From contig NZ_FZNV01000002.1 in NCBI RefSeq assembly GCF_900188415.1, forward strand, positions 663,339 to 727,338: DNA of 64,000 nucleotides, given 5' to 3'. Shown here piece after piece: positions 7,560-16,451 of this stretch (position 1 is its first letter; every line of letters starts with the position of its first letter). Position numbers and translations under genes: made by a program. The notes beneath the pieces were generated by a model. It was not told the origin of the DNA, did not search any database, and saw nothing but the letters and a program-made list of their open reading frames with translations. The stretch is from Maribacter sedimenticola (GTDB lineage Bacteria; Bacteroidota; Bacteroidia; Flavobacteriales; Flavobacteriaceae).

Positions 7560-9008
7560 TTATAGATCAATGGCGGTGTTGGCCATGTTTAAAAGGTCTT
7601 TCATGGTAAAAACACCATTGGTGCCTAAGGTTGGGGACCAATCCCTATTGCTGCCCAAGTATGAAGCTTCGTCCATTTCCAAAAGACCAATAATGGTTTC
7701 GGCAACGATGGTTGCACCTACAGGTCCCAGCCCTTCGCCAGGTTTGCTGCCAGCGCTATCAATTCTACCTATTTCTTCGGCCTCTGCCAAGATATAGAAC
7801 CATAAAGGCGTACCGCTGTCCAAATTAATATCATGGGTCTGTGCCAGGTTACGGATTAAATTTTTGATATCGTTGATTTCTGCGGTATCTCGTTGCATAC
7901 ACTCGGCAATGGTTTCCCCGGAAGGCAATAAAAAGCTCTGTCCCCTTCTCAGGTTTCGGGTGGCAAGCGACCTATCTGCAGGGTTTGCGGACTGTATAAA
8001 AGGTAAATCCAATAAGATTGCGGCTAGTTTGGTATCCAGTTTTTCCGCACGTTGATAGGTACCATCAAAATCAAACAAGGTTTCCCAATGGATAACCTGT
8101 GCCTCATTCTTTATCTTCTCGAAGCCCCTACCAAATTGGGGCGAAAAAATACTATGGACAGGCCCGCTAGGCTGTAACTTAAGTGCCTGGTTGATCATGG
8201 AGTGGCCAAATCTATATGCAGCGACCGAGAATTCTATAGGTATAAAAGGTTGGTTGCACGGTTTGTAAAACTTACGTCCCGATCCCAGGATATCGCCCAC
8301 AATTTTGGAACCACATAACAAGGGCAAAAATTCGTTCACTACAATCCATTGATAATGGTACATGACTAGCTCACGTGCCTCTTCGTAAATTTCAACCGCA
8401 CTCTTATGGGGATCCGCGTTTTTAATAGCATCATAGTTTGCATTGTAAAAGCGGATCATGGCCAACTGAAATTGGGATATTACCCGGTTTTCATCATTTC
8501 TAGGATCACCGATTATAGCAGTTTCGGTACCGGTACGGGGGAGGTCATGCTTTTCCAATTTGGCCGCTTGACCTTGATTTTGGTTGCTTTTTCCGGTTAA
8601 TAGGTAAAGCCCCCTACCGTTGGGTTTATCGTATAGAAACGGTTCGTCCTCCGGTCCGCCACCAAAAATACAGTCCAGGTCCAAATTGGCCGTTCGGGTA
8701 TTTTCTATTTGTAGCGGATTGTTGATACTGCTAAAATTGGATTGTGTGTCAAACGTAATGTCATGGTCAATAAACTGGCCAAAAAATATCATTCCCAATG
8801 GTACATCACTGGTCAATTGTGCCGGTGAGGTCCCTTCCATTGGTCCACCGGGTGCACCCAATTTATTAAGCTCGAGCGGATTGATATATAAGGGCGAAAC
8901 TTCCCGGAACATTCTTCCAAACCTACCTATAGATTCAATTTGGTAGGATTTAAGCGTGCATAGCATATTCTTGCCATAAAAACTGTGTTGTCCATGATTG
9001 TTGTTCAT
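7560..9008 (-). CDS. Animal-type haem peroxidase (An_peroxidase family)
   Basis: 482 residues. The distal haem segment is GQFIDHDITFD, with distal His82 and the adjacent calcium-type Asp83. The proximal histidine lies in AAYRFGHSMIN (His269). Both are hallmarks of the myeloperoxidase/cyclooxygenase superfamily. No signal peptide is present (MNNNHGQHSFYGKN), so it appears cytoplasmic or exported by an unknown route. The family uses hydrogen peroxide to oxidise halides or organic substrates; the substrate here is unknown. It is a single gene behind a long upstream region. Confidence 0.9.
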   Translation of the reverse strand: MNNNHGQHSFYGKNMLCTLKSYQIESIGRFGRMFREVSPLYINPLELNKLGAPGGPMEGTSPAQLTSDVPLGMIFFGQFIDHDITFDTQSNFSSINNPLQIENTRTANLDLDCIFGGGPEDEPFLYDKPNGRGLYLLTGKSNQNQGQAAKLEKHDLPRTGTETAIIGDPRNDENRVISQFQLAMIRFYNANYDAIKNADPHKSAVEIYEEARELVMYHYQWIVVNEFLPLLCGSKIVGDILGSGRKFYKPCNQPFIPIEFSVAAYRFGHSMINQALKLQPSGPVHSIFSPQFGRGFEKIKNEAQVIHWETLFDFDGTYQRAEKLDTKLAAILLDLPFIQSANPADRSLATRNLRRGQSFLLPSGETIAECMQRDTAEINDIKNLIRNLAQTHDINLDSGTPLWFYILAEAEEIGRIDSAGSKPGEGLGPVGATIVAETIIGLLEMDEASYLGSNRDWSPTLGTNGVFTMKDLLNMANTAIDL

Positions 9009-9532
9009 AACTGCTTATTTAAAGGATTAGTTTATAATAATGCCTGTAAGGGCTGTTGTTGCATTAATACTATGTAAGGGGGGCTGGATAAAAAATCTAA
9101 CCGACAATAAACATATAGCGCTCAGGTGCTTTTAATTAGAAAGCACTACGAGGCGGATGATCATTATATCTGCTGCAGGAATAGTACCTACTTGGATAAT
9201 CCGATCAGTGTCGGGAAAATGTTATAAATGAGAGGAAATTGGTTGTATAAATGTAATTACTTAATTATTAGGAAGTTATAATTTTGTGCATGTTGATAGT
9301 TATCTTGTAGGAATTGCACTTTTTTTGTAGGAATTTGTAGAGAATCCATGTAAGCCTACATTGGTCTAACCCCAATTTGGACCTGGTTATTGACCGAAGA
9401 AAAATGTCATTGAGCCGTGCTTAGGTACTGAGCGTTAGTTTATAAAGAACTTTCAGGCTATTCATCCGAAATTATTTTCCAAAATTGAAGTATGCGGTAA
9501 TTTTCGCCTTTGAAAAATCGTATTCTATTTTT
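9009..9532. other. Long intergenic region between peroxidase and receiver gene
   Basis: No gene is supported in these 524 bp. It contains a 7-bp stem hairpin gtgcttt/aaagcac near 9127-9147, a TAatTTTG -7-like octamer at 9279-9286 reading toward the receiver gene, and two copies of ttgtaggaatt spaced by exactly 20 bp (9305 and 9325). The peroxidase promoter must lie at the left end. Confidence 0.55.
9305..9335 (+). repeat. Paired 11-bp direct repeat, possible regulator site
   Basis: ttgtaggaatt occurs at 9305-9315 and 9325-9335, a start-to-start spacing of 20 bp (about two helical turns), just downstream of a TAnnTTTG octamer. A third copy is at 10053-10063 inside the terminator of the receiver gene. 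Confidence 0.4.
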
Positions 9533-9907
9533 ATGAAGCTTGAATTAGTTATTGTTGATGATTCCCCATTATGGCTATCCCTTGCAGAGAAACTGGCCAG
9601 CGCACACCCTTTGGTAGGCGGTGTACTTACTTTTGAAGATTCCTATGATGCATGGATACATATACAGATTGCCAAGCCACAGGTGGTGATGGCAGATATT
9701 GAAATGCCGGGAATGAACGGTTTTTCCTTTTTAGAGATGTACGGAAATCGCTTACCGTTCATATCTAGCTCTACCAAATTGGATTTTGAGGTAATTGCCA
9801 GGGAGCTGGGGTGCGTTGACTTTATTGCCAAACCCTTCTCCAAGCAGGCATTTTTTAAGTCCATCGATTTGGTGTATGACAGGATTTATGGTAAGAGAAG
9901 TGCTTAA
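9533..9907 (+). CDS. Single-domain response regulator (CheY-like receiver)
   Basis: 124 residues from the ATG at 9533; an upstream ATG at 9485 adds 16 residues that precede the start of the fold, so the internal start is preferred. The acidic pocket is D9/D10 (VIVDDSP), phospho-acceptor Asp55 (VMADIEMPGMNG), Ser/Thr at 78-81 and Lys100 (FIAKPF). There is no output domain, so it must act through protein partners or as a phosphate relay. No kinase is adjacent; the partner is unknown. Confidence 0.88.
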   Translation: MKLELVIVDDSPLWLSLAEKLASAHPLVGGVLTFEDSYDAWIHIQIAKPQVVMADIEMPGMNGFSFLEMYGNRLPFISSSTKLDFEVIARELGCVDFIAKPFSKQAFFKSIDLVYDRIYGKRSA

Positions 9908-10043
9908 TACTCGGATTACACCTTATTATACTGTTTTAAAGCGATTTCATTAGCAGCGTCTTTGTGCGTATGTTTTAGAAATATAGGAAAACATTATGAA
10001 AGTATGTTTTTAAGACTTTAGTTTTAATTATTTATGCGATATA

Positions 10044-10083
10044 AAAAAGAGCTTGTAGGAATTGAATGCTACAAGCTCTTTTT
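10044..10083. terminator. Intrinsic terminator (probably bidirectional)
   Basis: A perfect 15-bp stem, aaaaagagcttgtag / ctacaagctcttttt, with a 10-bp loop, between the convergent receiver gene and metalloprotease gene. Confidence 0.85.
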
Positions 10084-10139
10084 GTAAAATTTTTGATCTT
10101 TTATCTAATCAAGACCAACAATTAAAAAGTGGTCTAAAC

Positions 10140-11168
10140 TTACTTTTTCATATTTACGATACCTATGGGTTGTAATAAGGTTTCCATAGAACCAATGTGT
10201 AAGCCAGTAGGATTGGATTTTGCCGCAACACCAGGAGAACCTTTTGGTAGATCGTAAGATTCGCCAACAGAGGCTGCGCCATAACCTAAATCTTTCATAG
10301 AACCGGCTGTAATTCTACTTAATGGATTTTCGCCCAAATTAAGAAAACCTGTCATGAGCTCATTGTTCAATACTTCCTCATCCCAATGTCCCAATGCAGT
10401 GCCAGGTCCAAAATCACCCTCTACGGGCAATTCCAATGTACCTCCTTCGGCATTCCAAAATACATTTGCTTTTTTACCTAAAAAGTAGGGGTTGCTATCA
10501 TCCCCGCCTCGTAATGTTCTGTCAAATCCAATGGGTACTGTATTCCAGAGTGTTCCTATGCCCAAAACGTGGCCCATTTCATGAACGATAACCTCTTCGA
10601 ACAAATCAAGCTCTTCCAAAAAATCCAAATCGGCCACATCAAAGAACATAACGCCTGACAAGGTCAAGAAATCATCGCTACGTACAAATTGAGGACCTGC
10701 TTGACCTAGAATTCCACCGGAACCATCAATTGGTGCTAGGACCACTTCAATAATAATGTCATCTACAACACCTTCATCTACCAACGGTGGTAAACCCTCA
10801 AAGGCTGAAGGTAGCGTGCCTGTAAATGAGGGCTCGTCCTTAATTATGATTCTTTCCCAACGCGCAGCGGCAGCTTCAAAAACTTCCTGTTGTCTGGGAG
10901 TTGGAGGCAATAAGTAACTTAAGGTGATATTGAACCTACCACGGTCTACCCCTGGAGCCTCGGTTGTTTTAAGAGCATCCGTGCCTAAATCATCAATAAT
11001 AATAAGGTCACTGGAAGGTGTCCTTAAGGAAAAGTCAAATTCTTGAGAATCGGTTGGTTCCAATATTTCATTGGTACCAGTTTCATGACTACAAGATGTT
11101 AGCAATAGGGACCCAAAGACCATACTGCAACCAATGAATTTTAGGGAACTTTTAATAGTGTTCTTCAT
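10140..11168 (-). CDS. Leishmanolysin-like zinc metalloprotease lipoprotein
   Basis: 342 residues. The SPII signal ends at Cys26 (GSLLLTSC). The catalytic zinc motif is HEMGHVLGIGTLW (His196, Glu197, His200), followed by a likely third ligand His261 in ALGHWDEE and a Met-turn Met272 (NNELMTG). This arrangement matches the leishmanolysin-related (M8-like) metzincins of bacteria. The protease should be anchored in the cell envelope, probably facing outward. A long Asp/Glu/Pro-rich linker follows the lipid anchor. No operon partner is seen; transcription ends at the shared terminator at 10044-10083. Confidence 0.88.
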   Translation of the reverse strand: MKNTIKSSLKFIGCSMVFGSLLLTSCSHETGTNEILEPTDSQEFDFSLRTPSSDLIIIDDLGTDALKTTEAPGVDRGRFNITLSYLLPPTPRQQEVFEAAAARWERIIIKDEPSFTGTLPSAFEGLPPLVDEGVVDDIIIEVVLAPIDGSGGILGQAGPQFVRSDDFLTLSGVMFFDVADLDFLEELDLFEEVIVHEMGHVLGIGTLWNTVPIGFDRTLRGGDDSNPYFLGKKANVFWNAEGGTLELPVEGDFGPGTALGHWDEEVLNNELMTGFLNLGENPLSRITAGSMKDLGYGAASVGESYDLPKGSPGVAAKSNPTGLHIGSMETLLQPIGIVNMKK

Positions 11169-11306
11169 AAAAAAATAAAGTGTTAGTGGTTAATAATTAA
11201 ACAGTTTTATAACTAAAATGGAGTTATTGTTAAATTTAAAATATTTAATTAAAAACTACAATAGGTAGGGGGAAATTGAAAAAAGGAGTATATAAGAATA
11301 AAATAA

Positions 11307-11771
11307 TTAAGGCATATATTCCGCAGCAGTAACGGGTTGAAACCACTGGGCAGGTCCTTTTTCCCGGTCCGATATGGCGATATGAGCAAATTCGGAATTT
11401 TGGCTAGCCCCATGCCAATGTTTTATGTTGGGCAGGCATTTTATGGTTTCGCCTTGAAGCATAATTCGTTTGTCTTTTCCTTCTTCTTGATAATAGCCCT
11501 TTCCTTTGGTAGCAATAAGAATTTGCCCCGCTGGATGCGAATGCCAATTGGTCCTTGCCCCAGGTTCAAAAGTAACCAAGCCGGCATACATGGTATTTAA
11601 ACTATCTGGGCCGGCCAACATATTTAACCACGCGGTGCCCGTAAAATTTTCATTGGTTATTATTTCGCCTTTGGAAAACAAGGTAGCATCCTTATGAATT
11701 TCTGTTGATTCATTACAACCAATAAACAGAACTAGAATCAACAATGTCCGATATAAGATTTTACTTTTCAT
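11307..11771 (-). CDS. Cupin-domain lipoprotein
   Basis: 154 residues from the ATG at 11771; an upstream ATG at 11858 would overlap the preceding gene and precede the signal peptide, so it is rejected. The SPII signal is KSKILYRTLLILVLFIGC (Cys19). The single cupin domain has the metal-binding pattern GARTNWHSHPAGQ (two His, Gln) and a later HWHGAS His. Such proteins accompany carboxymuconolactone decarboxylase-like proteins as here, 10 bp upstream, and this resembles the periplasmic CMD-cupin pairs of other bacteria. The reaction is not known. Confidence 0.8.
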   Translation of the reverse strand: MKSKILYRTLLILVLFIGCNESTEIHKDATLFSKGEIITNENFTGTAWLNMLAGPDSLNTMYAGLVTFEPGARTNWHSHPAGQILIATKGKGYYQEEGKDKRIMLQGETIKCLPNIKHWHGASQNSEFAHIAISDREKGPAQWFQPVTAAEYMP

Positions 11772-11781
11772 CGCTTCCGTT

Positions 11782-12504
11782 TTATTCTGTTCGATTATGA
11801 AGTACTTCTTGAAGTACCATTTTTGCTGCCTTTGCATTCTTGGCTGTCGTAGTTCCATCTAGTACTTTGGTGAACTCCCGCAATTGCTCGGGCTGCCATC
11901 CTACATTTAACGAAAGATTTAAATGGCTTTTTAACATGGGCTCTAAGGTTCCCAAACTTGCAATGACCGATATGGTCACCAATTCTCGTTGTTTATGGCT
12001 AAGCACATCGCGCTCAAAAATATCGGCAAATAAATGTTCCTTTAAGAAACGATCCATCTCCGGTGAGAATTCTTGATAGGCAGGTTTTGGACCGTCCAAT
12101 GATCGGCCTACCAAGGTTTCCAATATTTCCTTTCCACGGTCATATTTATCCCGTGGATCGGTAACGGGGGTTGCCTCTGCTCCCCTTTCATCAATAACAC
12201 CCTCTTCTTTACGGTCATCAAGCACCTGTAAAAAAGTCTGTAAACCTCGAATACTTCTTGGAAAACCCGCATAAGCGTACACATGTACCAACAGCTCTTT
12301 AATTTGGTTAACGGTGAGTTTATTATCCAGCCCATCATGAAGGGCAATCTTTAAATCCTCTAAATCACCTTGCGCTGTATAGCTTGCAATTTTGATAATG
12401 CTTTCGTGCTGCAAAGTTAAAGAATAATCAGGAGTACTTATATGTTGTGCTCTTAAGAGATTAACAAAAACTATTAGCAAACAAAACATAAATCTTGTTT
12501 TCAT
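11782..12504 (-). CDS. Exported carboxymuconolactone decarboxylase-like protein
   Basis: 240 residues with a Sec signal (MFCLLIVFVNLLRAQ). Two CMD-like repeats follow: one around residues 35-95 (LTVNQIKELLVHVYAYAGFPRSI) and one around 150-235 (LSHKQRELVTISVIASLGTLEPMLKSHLNLSLNVG). The CxxC pair of AhpD-type members is absent, so peroxidase-reductase chemistry is unlikely; a decarboxylase or isomerase-like or binding role is possible. It lies in the same direction as, and 10 bp before, the cupin gene and 31 bp after the molybdenum hydroxylase genes, so all four may form one operon. Confidence 0.78.
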   Translation of the reverse strand: MKTRFMFCLLIVFVNLLRAQHISTPDYSLTLQHESIIKIASYTAQGDLEDLKIALHDGLDNKLTVNQIKELLVHVYAYAGFPRSIRGLQTFLQVLDDRKEEGVIDERGAEATPVTDPRDKYDRGKEILETLVGRSLDGPKPAYQEFSPEMDRFLKEHLFADIFERDVLSHKQRELVTISVIASLGTLEPMLKSHLNLSLNVGWQPEQLREFTKVLDGTTTAKNAKAAKMVLQEVLHNRTE

Positions 12505-12535
12505 ACTTTTTGAGTAACTATTAGGTATATTATGT

Positions 12536-14803
12536 TTAGCCTATAATTTGCTTTTCCTTTATGAAAGGTTGATGGTAGTGGCGTTGGCCGGTTGCTTTGT
12601 ACAACGCATTGGCCAGGGCACCCATAATTGGCGGAAAGGGCGGTTCGCCCATACCTGTAGGGTCAATATCGCTTTGTACAAAATATGTCTCAATCTTTTT
12701 AGGGGCTTCTTTATGTCTAATCAATCTATAGCGGTCAAAATTGCTTTGTTCGGGCATACCGTCTTTAAACGTTAGACCACTATACATGGCATGACCAATG
12801 CCATCAATGACTCCACCTTCGGATAAATTGGAAGCGGCATCTGGGTTTACGACAATACCACAATCAATGGCAGCGGTTACTTTATGTACTACAGGGGTAT
12901 CATTTTCCATTACAATATCCAATACTTGTGCCACATAACTTTGATGGCAGAAATAGGCAGAGACACCTCTGTGAACACCAGGTTCAGCCTGTTTCCAATT
13001 CGATTTTTCACGCACCAATTCCAATACCCCAGCATAGCGATTGGCATCATAATCGTTAGATTCCTTTTCTCCTACGGGATCTTCGGCTGCACGTTTTAAA
13101 AGTTCCAACCTGAAATCTATAGGGTCCTTACCCATTTCTTCCGCTATTTCATCTAAGAAGGACTGCTCCGCACCGGCAATAAAGTTGGATCGTGGTGCGC
13201 GGAACGCCCCGGTGGTAATATTTGAATCTACCGTAAAATCCTCGGCCAAGTAGTTATCAATCGCTCCCGCAGGAAAACGGTTGGCAAAAAGTGGACTTTC
13301 CGGTATGCCCCCTGCCCTTACATGAAAAGCGGTTAAATTGTTATCCGTATCAAAAGCTGCTCTATATGTGGCATAATATGCCGGGCGGTAAATACCCTGT
13401 GTCATATCATCTTCACGAGTATATACCAGTTTTACGGGAGCTTTCATACGCTGGGATATGGCTGCAACCTCTACCATAAAATGACCATACAACCTACGTC
13501 CGAACCCACCACCTTGGCGTGTCATTTGTATATCGATATTTTCCAATGGAATACCAAGGACTTCAGAAACGGCAGGTTCCATCCATTCGGGAGTTTGGGT
13601 GGGCCCCAACAATTCTGCATGGTCATCCGTAACATGGGCAAAGAAATTCATGGGCTCCATGGTGTTATGCGCCAAGAAAGGACAACTATAGCTTCGCTCT
13701 ATGATTTTAGCAGCATTTTTAAAAGCAGCCTCGGGATTTCCATCTTTACGGGCCACCTTGATTTTACTACTCGTAATATCCTTTAATTTGGCAGTATGGT
13801 CCTCAGAATTTTCCATACCGGCCGGGAAGGTGACCTTCATGTCGTTACCGAACATAGTCATGGTATCGGTAACTTCAGGATTGTTTTCCCACTCTACGTT
13901 CAATGCCTTTTTAGCTTGAAATACTTGCCAAGTACTATCGCCCACTACTACGATCAACTCATTAAATGCGGTAAAATGGAACGCCATTTTTTTGAAATCG
14001 TCGTTATATAGTTTGATGGTAAATACATCGCGAATTCCAGGCATTTGTTTGATAGATTCGGCATCATAGGATTTTAATTTCATACCAAATGCCGGTGGGT
14101 GTACCACCGATGCGATCAACATACCTTCACGTTGCACATCAATGCCGAAAAGGGGCTTTCCGGTAACAAGTTTTTTACCATCCACATTTTTACGGGAAGT
14201 ACCTATTATGGAGAAATCCTTAATCTCTTTTAATTCTATTTCTTCGGGTACCTCTAGCTTAGACGCTGCGGAAGCCATTTCACCATAACCTGCGGATTTA
14301 CCCGTAGCTTCATGTGAAAGAATCCCGCCGACCGCTGTAACTTCACCGACCGGAACCTGCCAGGTCTCTGCGGCGGCCTCCTTGAGCATATGACGGGCTG
14401 TTGCCCCTGCCATTCGTAAATTTTGCCAAGAACTACTGATAGACCTACTACCTCCGGCAACCTGCCAACTATAAAGATTGGTATTAAGGGCGGCCTGTTC
14501 AACGACCACATTTTTCCAATCTACTTCCAATTCGTCCGCCACGATCATGGGCATGGATGTTCTTACATTTTGCCCTATTTCAGGATTGGGAGACATTATG
14601 GTAACCACTCCATTATCGCCAATTTTTAGATAGCCATTGATTTCGTACCACTCTTTCGGCATTTCTATTTCTACGGCCAGCGCCTCTGCTACCTTTGGTT
14701 TACACGAATTGAACCAACTGAACCCCAGAACCAGTCCGCCACCGGCAAGGCTACTATTCTTTATAAATGCACGTCTTCCCTGTTTTGTCTTTATATGCGT
14801 CAT
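12536..14803 (-). CDS. Molybdopterin-binding large subunit of a xanthine dehydrogenase-family (isoquinoline 1-oxidoreductase-like) hydroxylase
   Basis: 755 residues. The N terminus has a twin-arginine-type export signal (GRRAFIKNSSLAGGGLVLGFSW). The body contains molybdopterin-family segments: SGNPEIGQNVRTSMPMIVADEL-type text near the start, RQGGGFGRRLYGHFMVEVA, GAFRAPRSNFIAG, and GMGEPPFPPIMGALANALYKATG with the usual C-terminal catalytic Glu of the family. It matches the IorB-like large subunit in length. The substrate is unknown (aldehydes or N-heterocycles are possible). It is probably periplasmic, and lies 5 bp downstream of its iron-sulphur subunit. Confidence 0.9.
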   Translation of the reverse strand: MTHIKTKQGRRAFIKNSSLAGGGLVLGFSWFNSCKPKVAEALAVEIEMPKEWYEINGYLKIGDNGVVTIMSPNPEIGQNVRTSMPMIVADELEVDWKNVVVEQAALNTNLYSWQVAGGSRSISSSWQNLRMAGATARHMLKEAAAETWQVPVGEVTAVGGILSHEATGKSAGYGEMASAASKLEVPEEIELKEIKDFSIIGTSRKNVDGKKLVTGKPLFGIDVQREGMLIASVVHPPAFGMKLKSYDAESIKQMPGIRDVFTIKLYNDDFKKMAFHFTAFNELIVVVGDSTWQVFQAKKALNVEWENNPEVTDTMTMFGNDMKVTFPAGMENSEDHTAKLKDITSSKIKVARKDGNPEAAFKNAAKIIERSYSCPFLAHNTMEPMNFFAHVTDDHAELLGPTQTPEWMEPAVSEVLGIPLENIDIQMTRQGGGFGRRLYGHFMVEVAAISQRMKAPVKLVYTREDDMTQGIYRPAYYATYRAAFDTDNNLTAFHVRAGGIPESPLFANRFPAGAIDNYLAEDFTVDSNITTGAFRAPRSNFIAGAEQSFLDEIAEEMGKDPIDFRLELLKRAAEDPVGEKESNDYDANRYAGVLELVREKSNWKQAEPGVHRGVSAYFCHQSYVAQVLDIVMENDTPVVHKVTAAIDCGIVVNPDAASNLSEGGVIDGIGHAMYSGLTFKDGMPEQSNFDRYRLIRHKEAPKKIETYFVQSDIDPTGMGEPPFPPIMGALANALYKATGQRHYHQPFIKEKQIIG

Positions 14804-14808
14804 GGCTA

Positions 14809-15276
14809 TTAGGTGTTTTGGTTAATCTCTGCCGCTTTTTTAACGGCTTTTTTAATTCTCGTATATGTGCCACAGCGACAAATATTACCGTTCATGGCAC
14901 CTTCTATTTCCTCCTCTGTAGGATTCGGATTTTTCTTTAATAGCGCCGAAGCGGTCATTATTTGTCCGGCTTGACAATAACCACATTGGTATACATCCAC
15001 TTCCAACCACGCCTGTTGTACGGGGTGATCACCGTTTTCTGAAAGTCCCTCTATCGTAGTAATGTGCTGTTCTCCCACGGCTGATATGGGCAATTGGCAA
15101 GAGCGTACCGCATTCTCGCCAAGATGTACGGTGCATGCGCCACATTGTGCAATGCCACATCCAAATTTTGTACCTACCAAATTAAAGTGATCACGAAGCA
15201 CCCATAACATGGGAGTAGATGGATCAACATCTATGTTTTTAGTACTTCCATTTATATGTATTGAAAATGTCGCCAT
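14809..15276 (-). CDS. (2Fe-2S)-binding small subunit of the molybdenum hydroxylase
   Basis: 155 residues. The plant-type ferredoxin cluster is Cys40, Cys45, Cys48 and Cys60 ([15 protein letters not shown]), and the second cluster is Cys98, Cys101, Cys133 and Cys135 (QCGYCQAGQ and NICRCGTY), the standard layout for IorA/CoxS-type subunits. No signal peptide is visible, so it may be exported together with the Tat-signal-bearing large subunit. No FAD medium subunit and no cytochrome c gene are present nearby, so the electron acceptor is unknown. Confidence 0.93.
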   Translation of the reverse strand: MATFSIHINGSTKNIDVDPSTPMLWVLRDHFNLVGTKFGCGIAQCGACTVHLGENAVRSCQLPISAVGEQHITTIEGLSENGDHPVQQAWLEVDVYQCGYCQAGQIMTASALLKKNPNPTEEEIEGAMNGNICRCGTYTRIKKAVKKAAEINQNT

Positions 15277-15511
15277 AGTGATATCTAATTTTAGGTTTAT
15301 ATCAAGTTAATGATTTATTTAGTTATGTATATTGAAAATCAAGATTATATCATAAATCTACTATGTTAAAACTCTCATTTTGAGCTAATCAACTTTCTAA
15401 ATCTTGTTTTGGAGTTCGTATTTAAATTTATTTCTTTAATAAAAACCAAGATAATCCCTATCGAGTAAACATATATCAAAGCGGTTTTTACCATAATAAT
15501 TAATAGTGTTT

Positions 15512-15958
15512 TTATTCGCGCACGAGTAGTTTGCTAAAGGTTAAATCAGCTAATTTCCAATTATCATTTTGCTTTACATATACTTCCGTGACCATAAAAG
15601 GATTAGTAACTTCATTCTGACCTACTACTGCCACTAATGTAATTTCATTCCAAAGGATAGCAGTGCTTTCGTTCAATACTTCTACCATTACTTCATGAAT
15701 TTTTGCCTTTTTGTAATGAATGAATCCACCTCTAATAATATCAACTTCACGGTCTTTACCCCAGGTACCGCCCATATGTACAAATTTTGCTTTATCATGA
15801 AAAAGTACGGCAAGACTATCAGCATTTTTATCAGCCATCCACTGCCATTTTAAAGTAGACAATTCCTTAATTTGCTGTTCAATTTCCGATTGGGCTATTG
15901 CCATGTGCATACACATAAATGAAATCAGAATACCTAAAATCAGTTGCTTATTTATCAT
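15512..15958 (-). CDS. Exported NTF2-like (DUF4440/SnoaL-like) protein, paralogue B
   Basis: 148 residues from the ATG at 15958, chosen because it directly precedes a Sec signal (INKQLILGILISFMCMHMAIAQ); the upstream ATG at 16000 overlaps the preceding gene. The NTF2-fold core is seen as LKWQWMADKNADSLAVLFHDKAKFVHMGGTW, then NESTAILWNEITL and NWKLADLTFSKL. It is about half identical by eye to the gene 10 bp upstream, so the pair arose by tandem duplication. There is no clear catalytic residue; it could bind a small ligand in the periplasm. Confidence 0.82.
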   Translation of the reverse strand: MINKQLILGILISFMCMHMAIAQSEIEQQIKELSTLKWQWMADKNADSLAVLFHDKAKFVHMGGTWGKDREVDIIRGGFIHYKKAKIHEVMVEVLNESTAILWNEITLVAVVGQNEVTNPFMVTEVYVKQNDNWKLADLTFSKLLVRE

Positions 15959-15968
15959 TGTAAATTTT

Positions 15969-16427
15969 TCAGTGTTCAATTTTGTGGGTATCCCGTACAC
16001 TACTAAATGTCAGGTCCAGTAATTTCCAATCCTCTCCTTCCTTTTTGTAAAATTCCGTAACCGTAAATTCATTTTCAACATCATTTCCCCTTACATGTGC
16101 CGTAAGCGTAATGCGGTTCCAAAGTACGGCGGTATCGTCACCAAATGTTTCTATGGCAACGTCATGTACTTCTGCATTTTTATACCAAATGCTCCCGGTT
16201 TTGATAATTTCCAGTTCCCTTTCCTTTTTCCAAGAACCGCTCATATGTACAAATTTGGATTTTTCGTGAAATAGCTGTTCTAGATTATCTACATCCTTAT
16301 CGGCCATCCATTGCCATTTCAATGCTGAAAGTGACTTGATTTCTTCCTCGATTCCGGATTGTGCTAAAGCATTGAAACTTCCTAAAACGGTAATTAGAAT
16401 GGCGAAAATCTTAATTTTTGTTTTCAT
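15969..16427 (-). CDS. Exported NTF2-like (DUF4440/SnoaL-like) protein, paralogue A
   Basis: 152 residues with a Sec signal (KIFAILITVLGSFNALAQ). It shares with its downstream paralogue the sequence LKWQWMADKD.D.L..LFH.K.KFVHM.G.W, a middle TAVLWNRITLTAHV strand and the C-terminal WKLLDLTFS strand, i.e. the conserved face of the NTF2 cone. It lies 24 bp downstream of the beta-barrel gene. The role is unknown; two exported NTF2 proteins behind a barrel protein and an AraC regulator suggest uptake or modification of a small molecule. Confidence 0.82.
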   Translation of the reverse strand: MKTKIKIFAILITVLGSFNALAQSGIEEEIKSLSALKWQWMADKDVDNLEQLFHEKSKFVHMSGSWKKERELEIIKTGSIWYKNAEVHDVAIETFGDDTAVLWNRITLTAHVRGNDVENEFTVTEFYKKEGEDWKLLDLTFSSVRDTHKIEH

Positions 16428-16451
16428 TATATTATTGTTTATTAATTAGTA

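Noticed and set aside
13481-13786. 101-codon plus-strand frame and similar frames opposite the molybdenum hydroxylase gene
   Set aside because: All are shadows of a well-supported minus-strand gene with clear family motifs.
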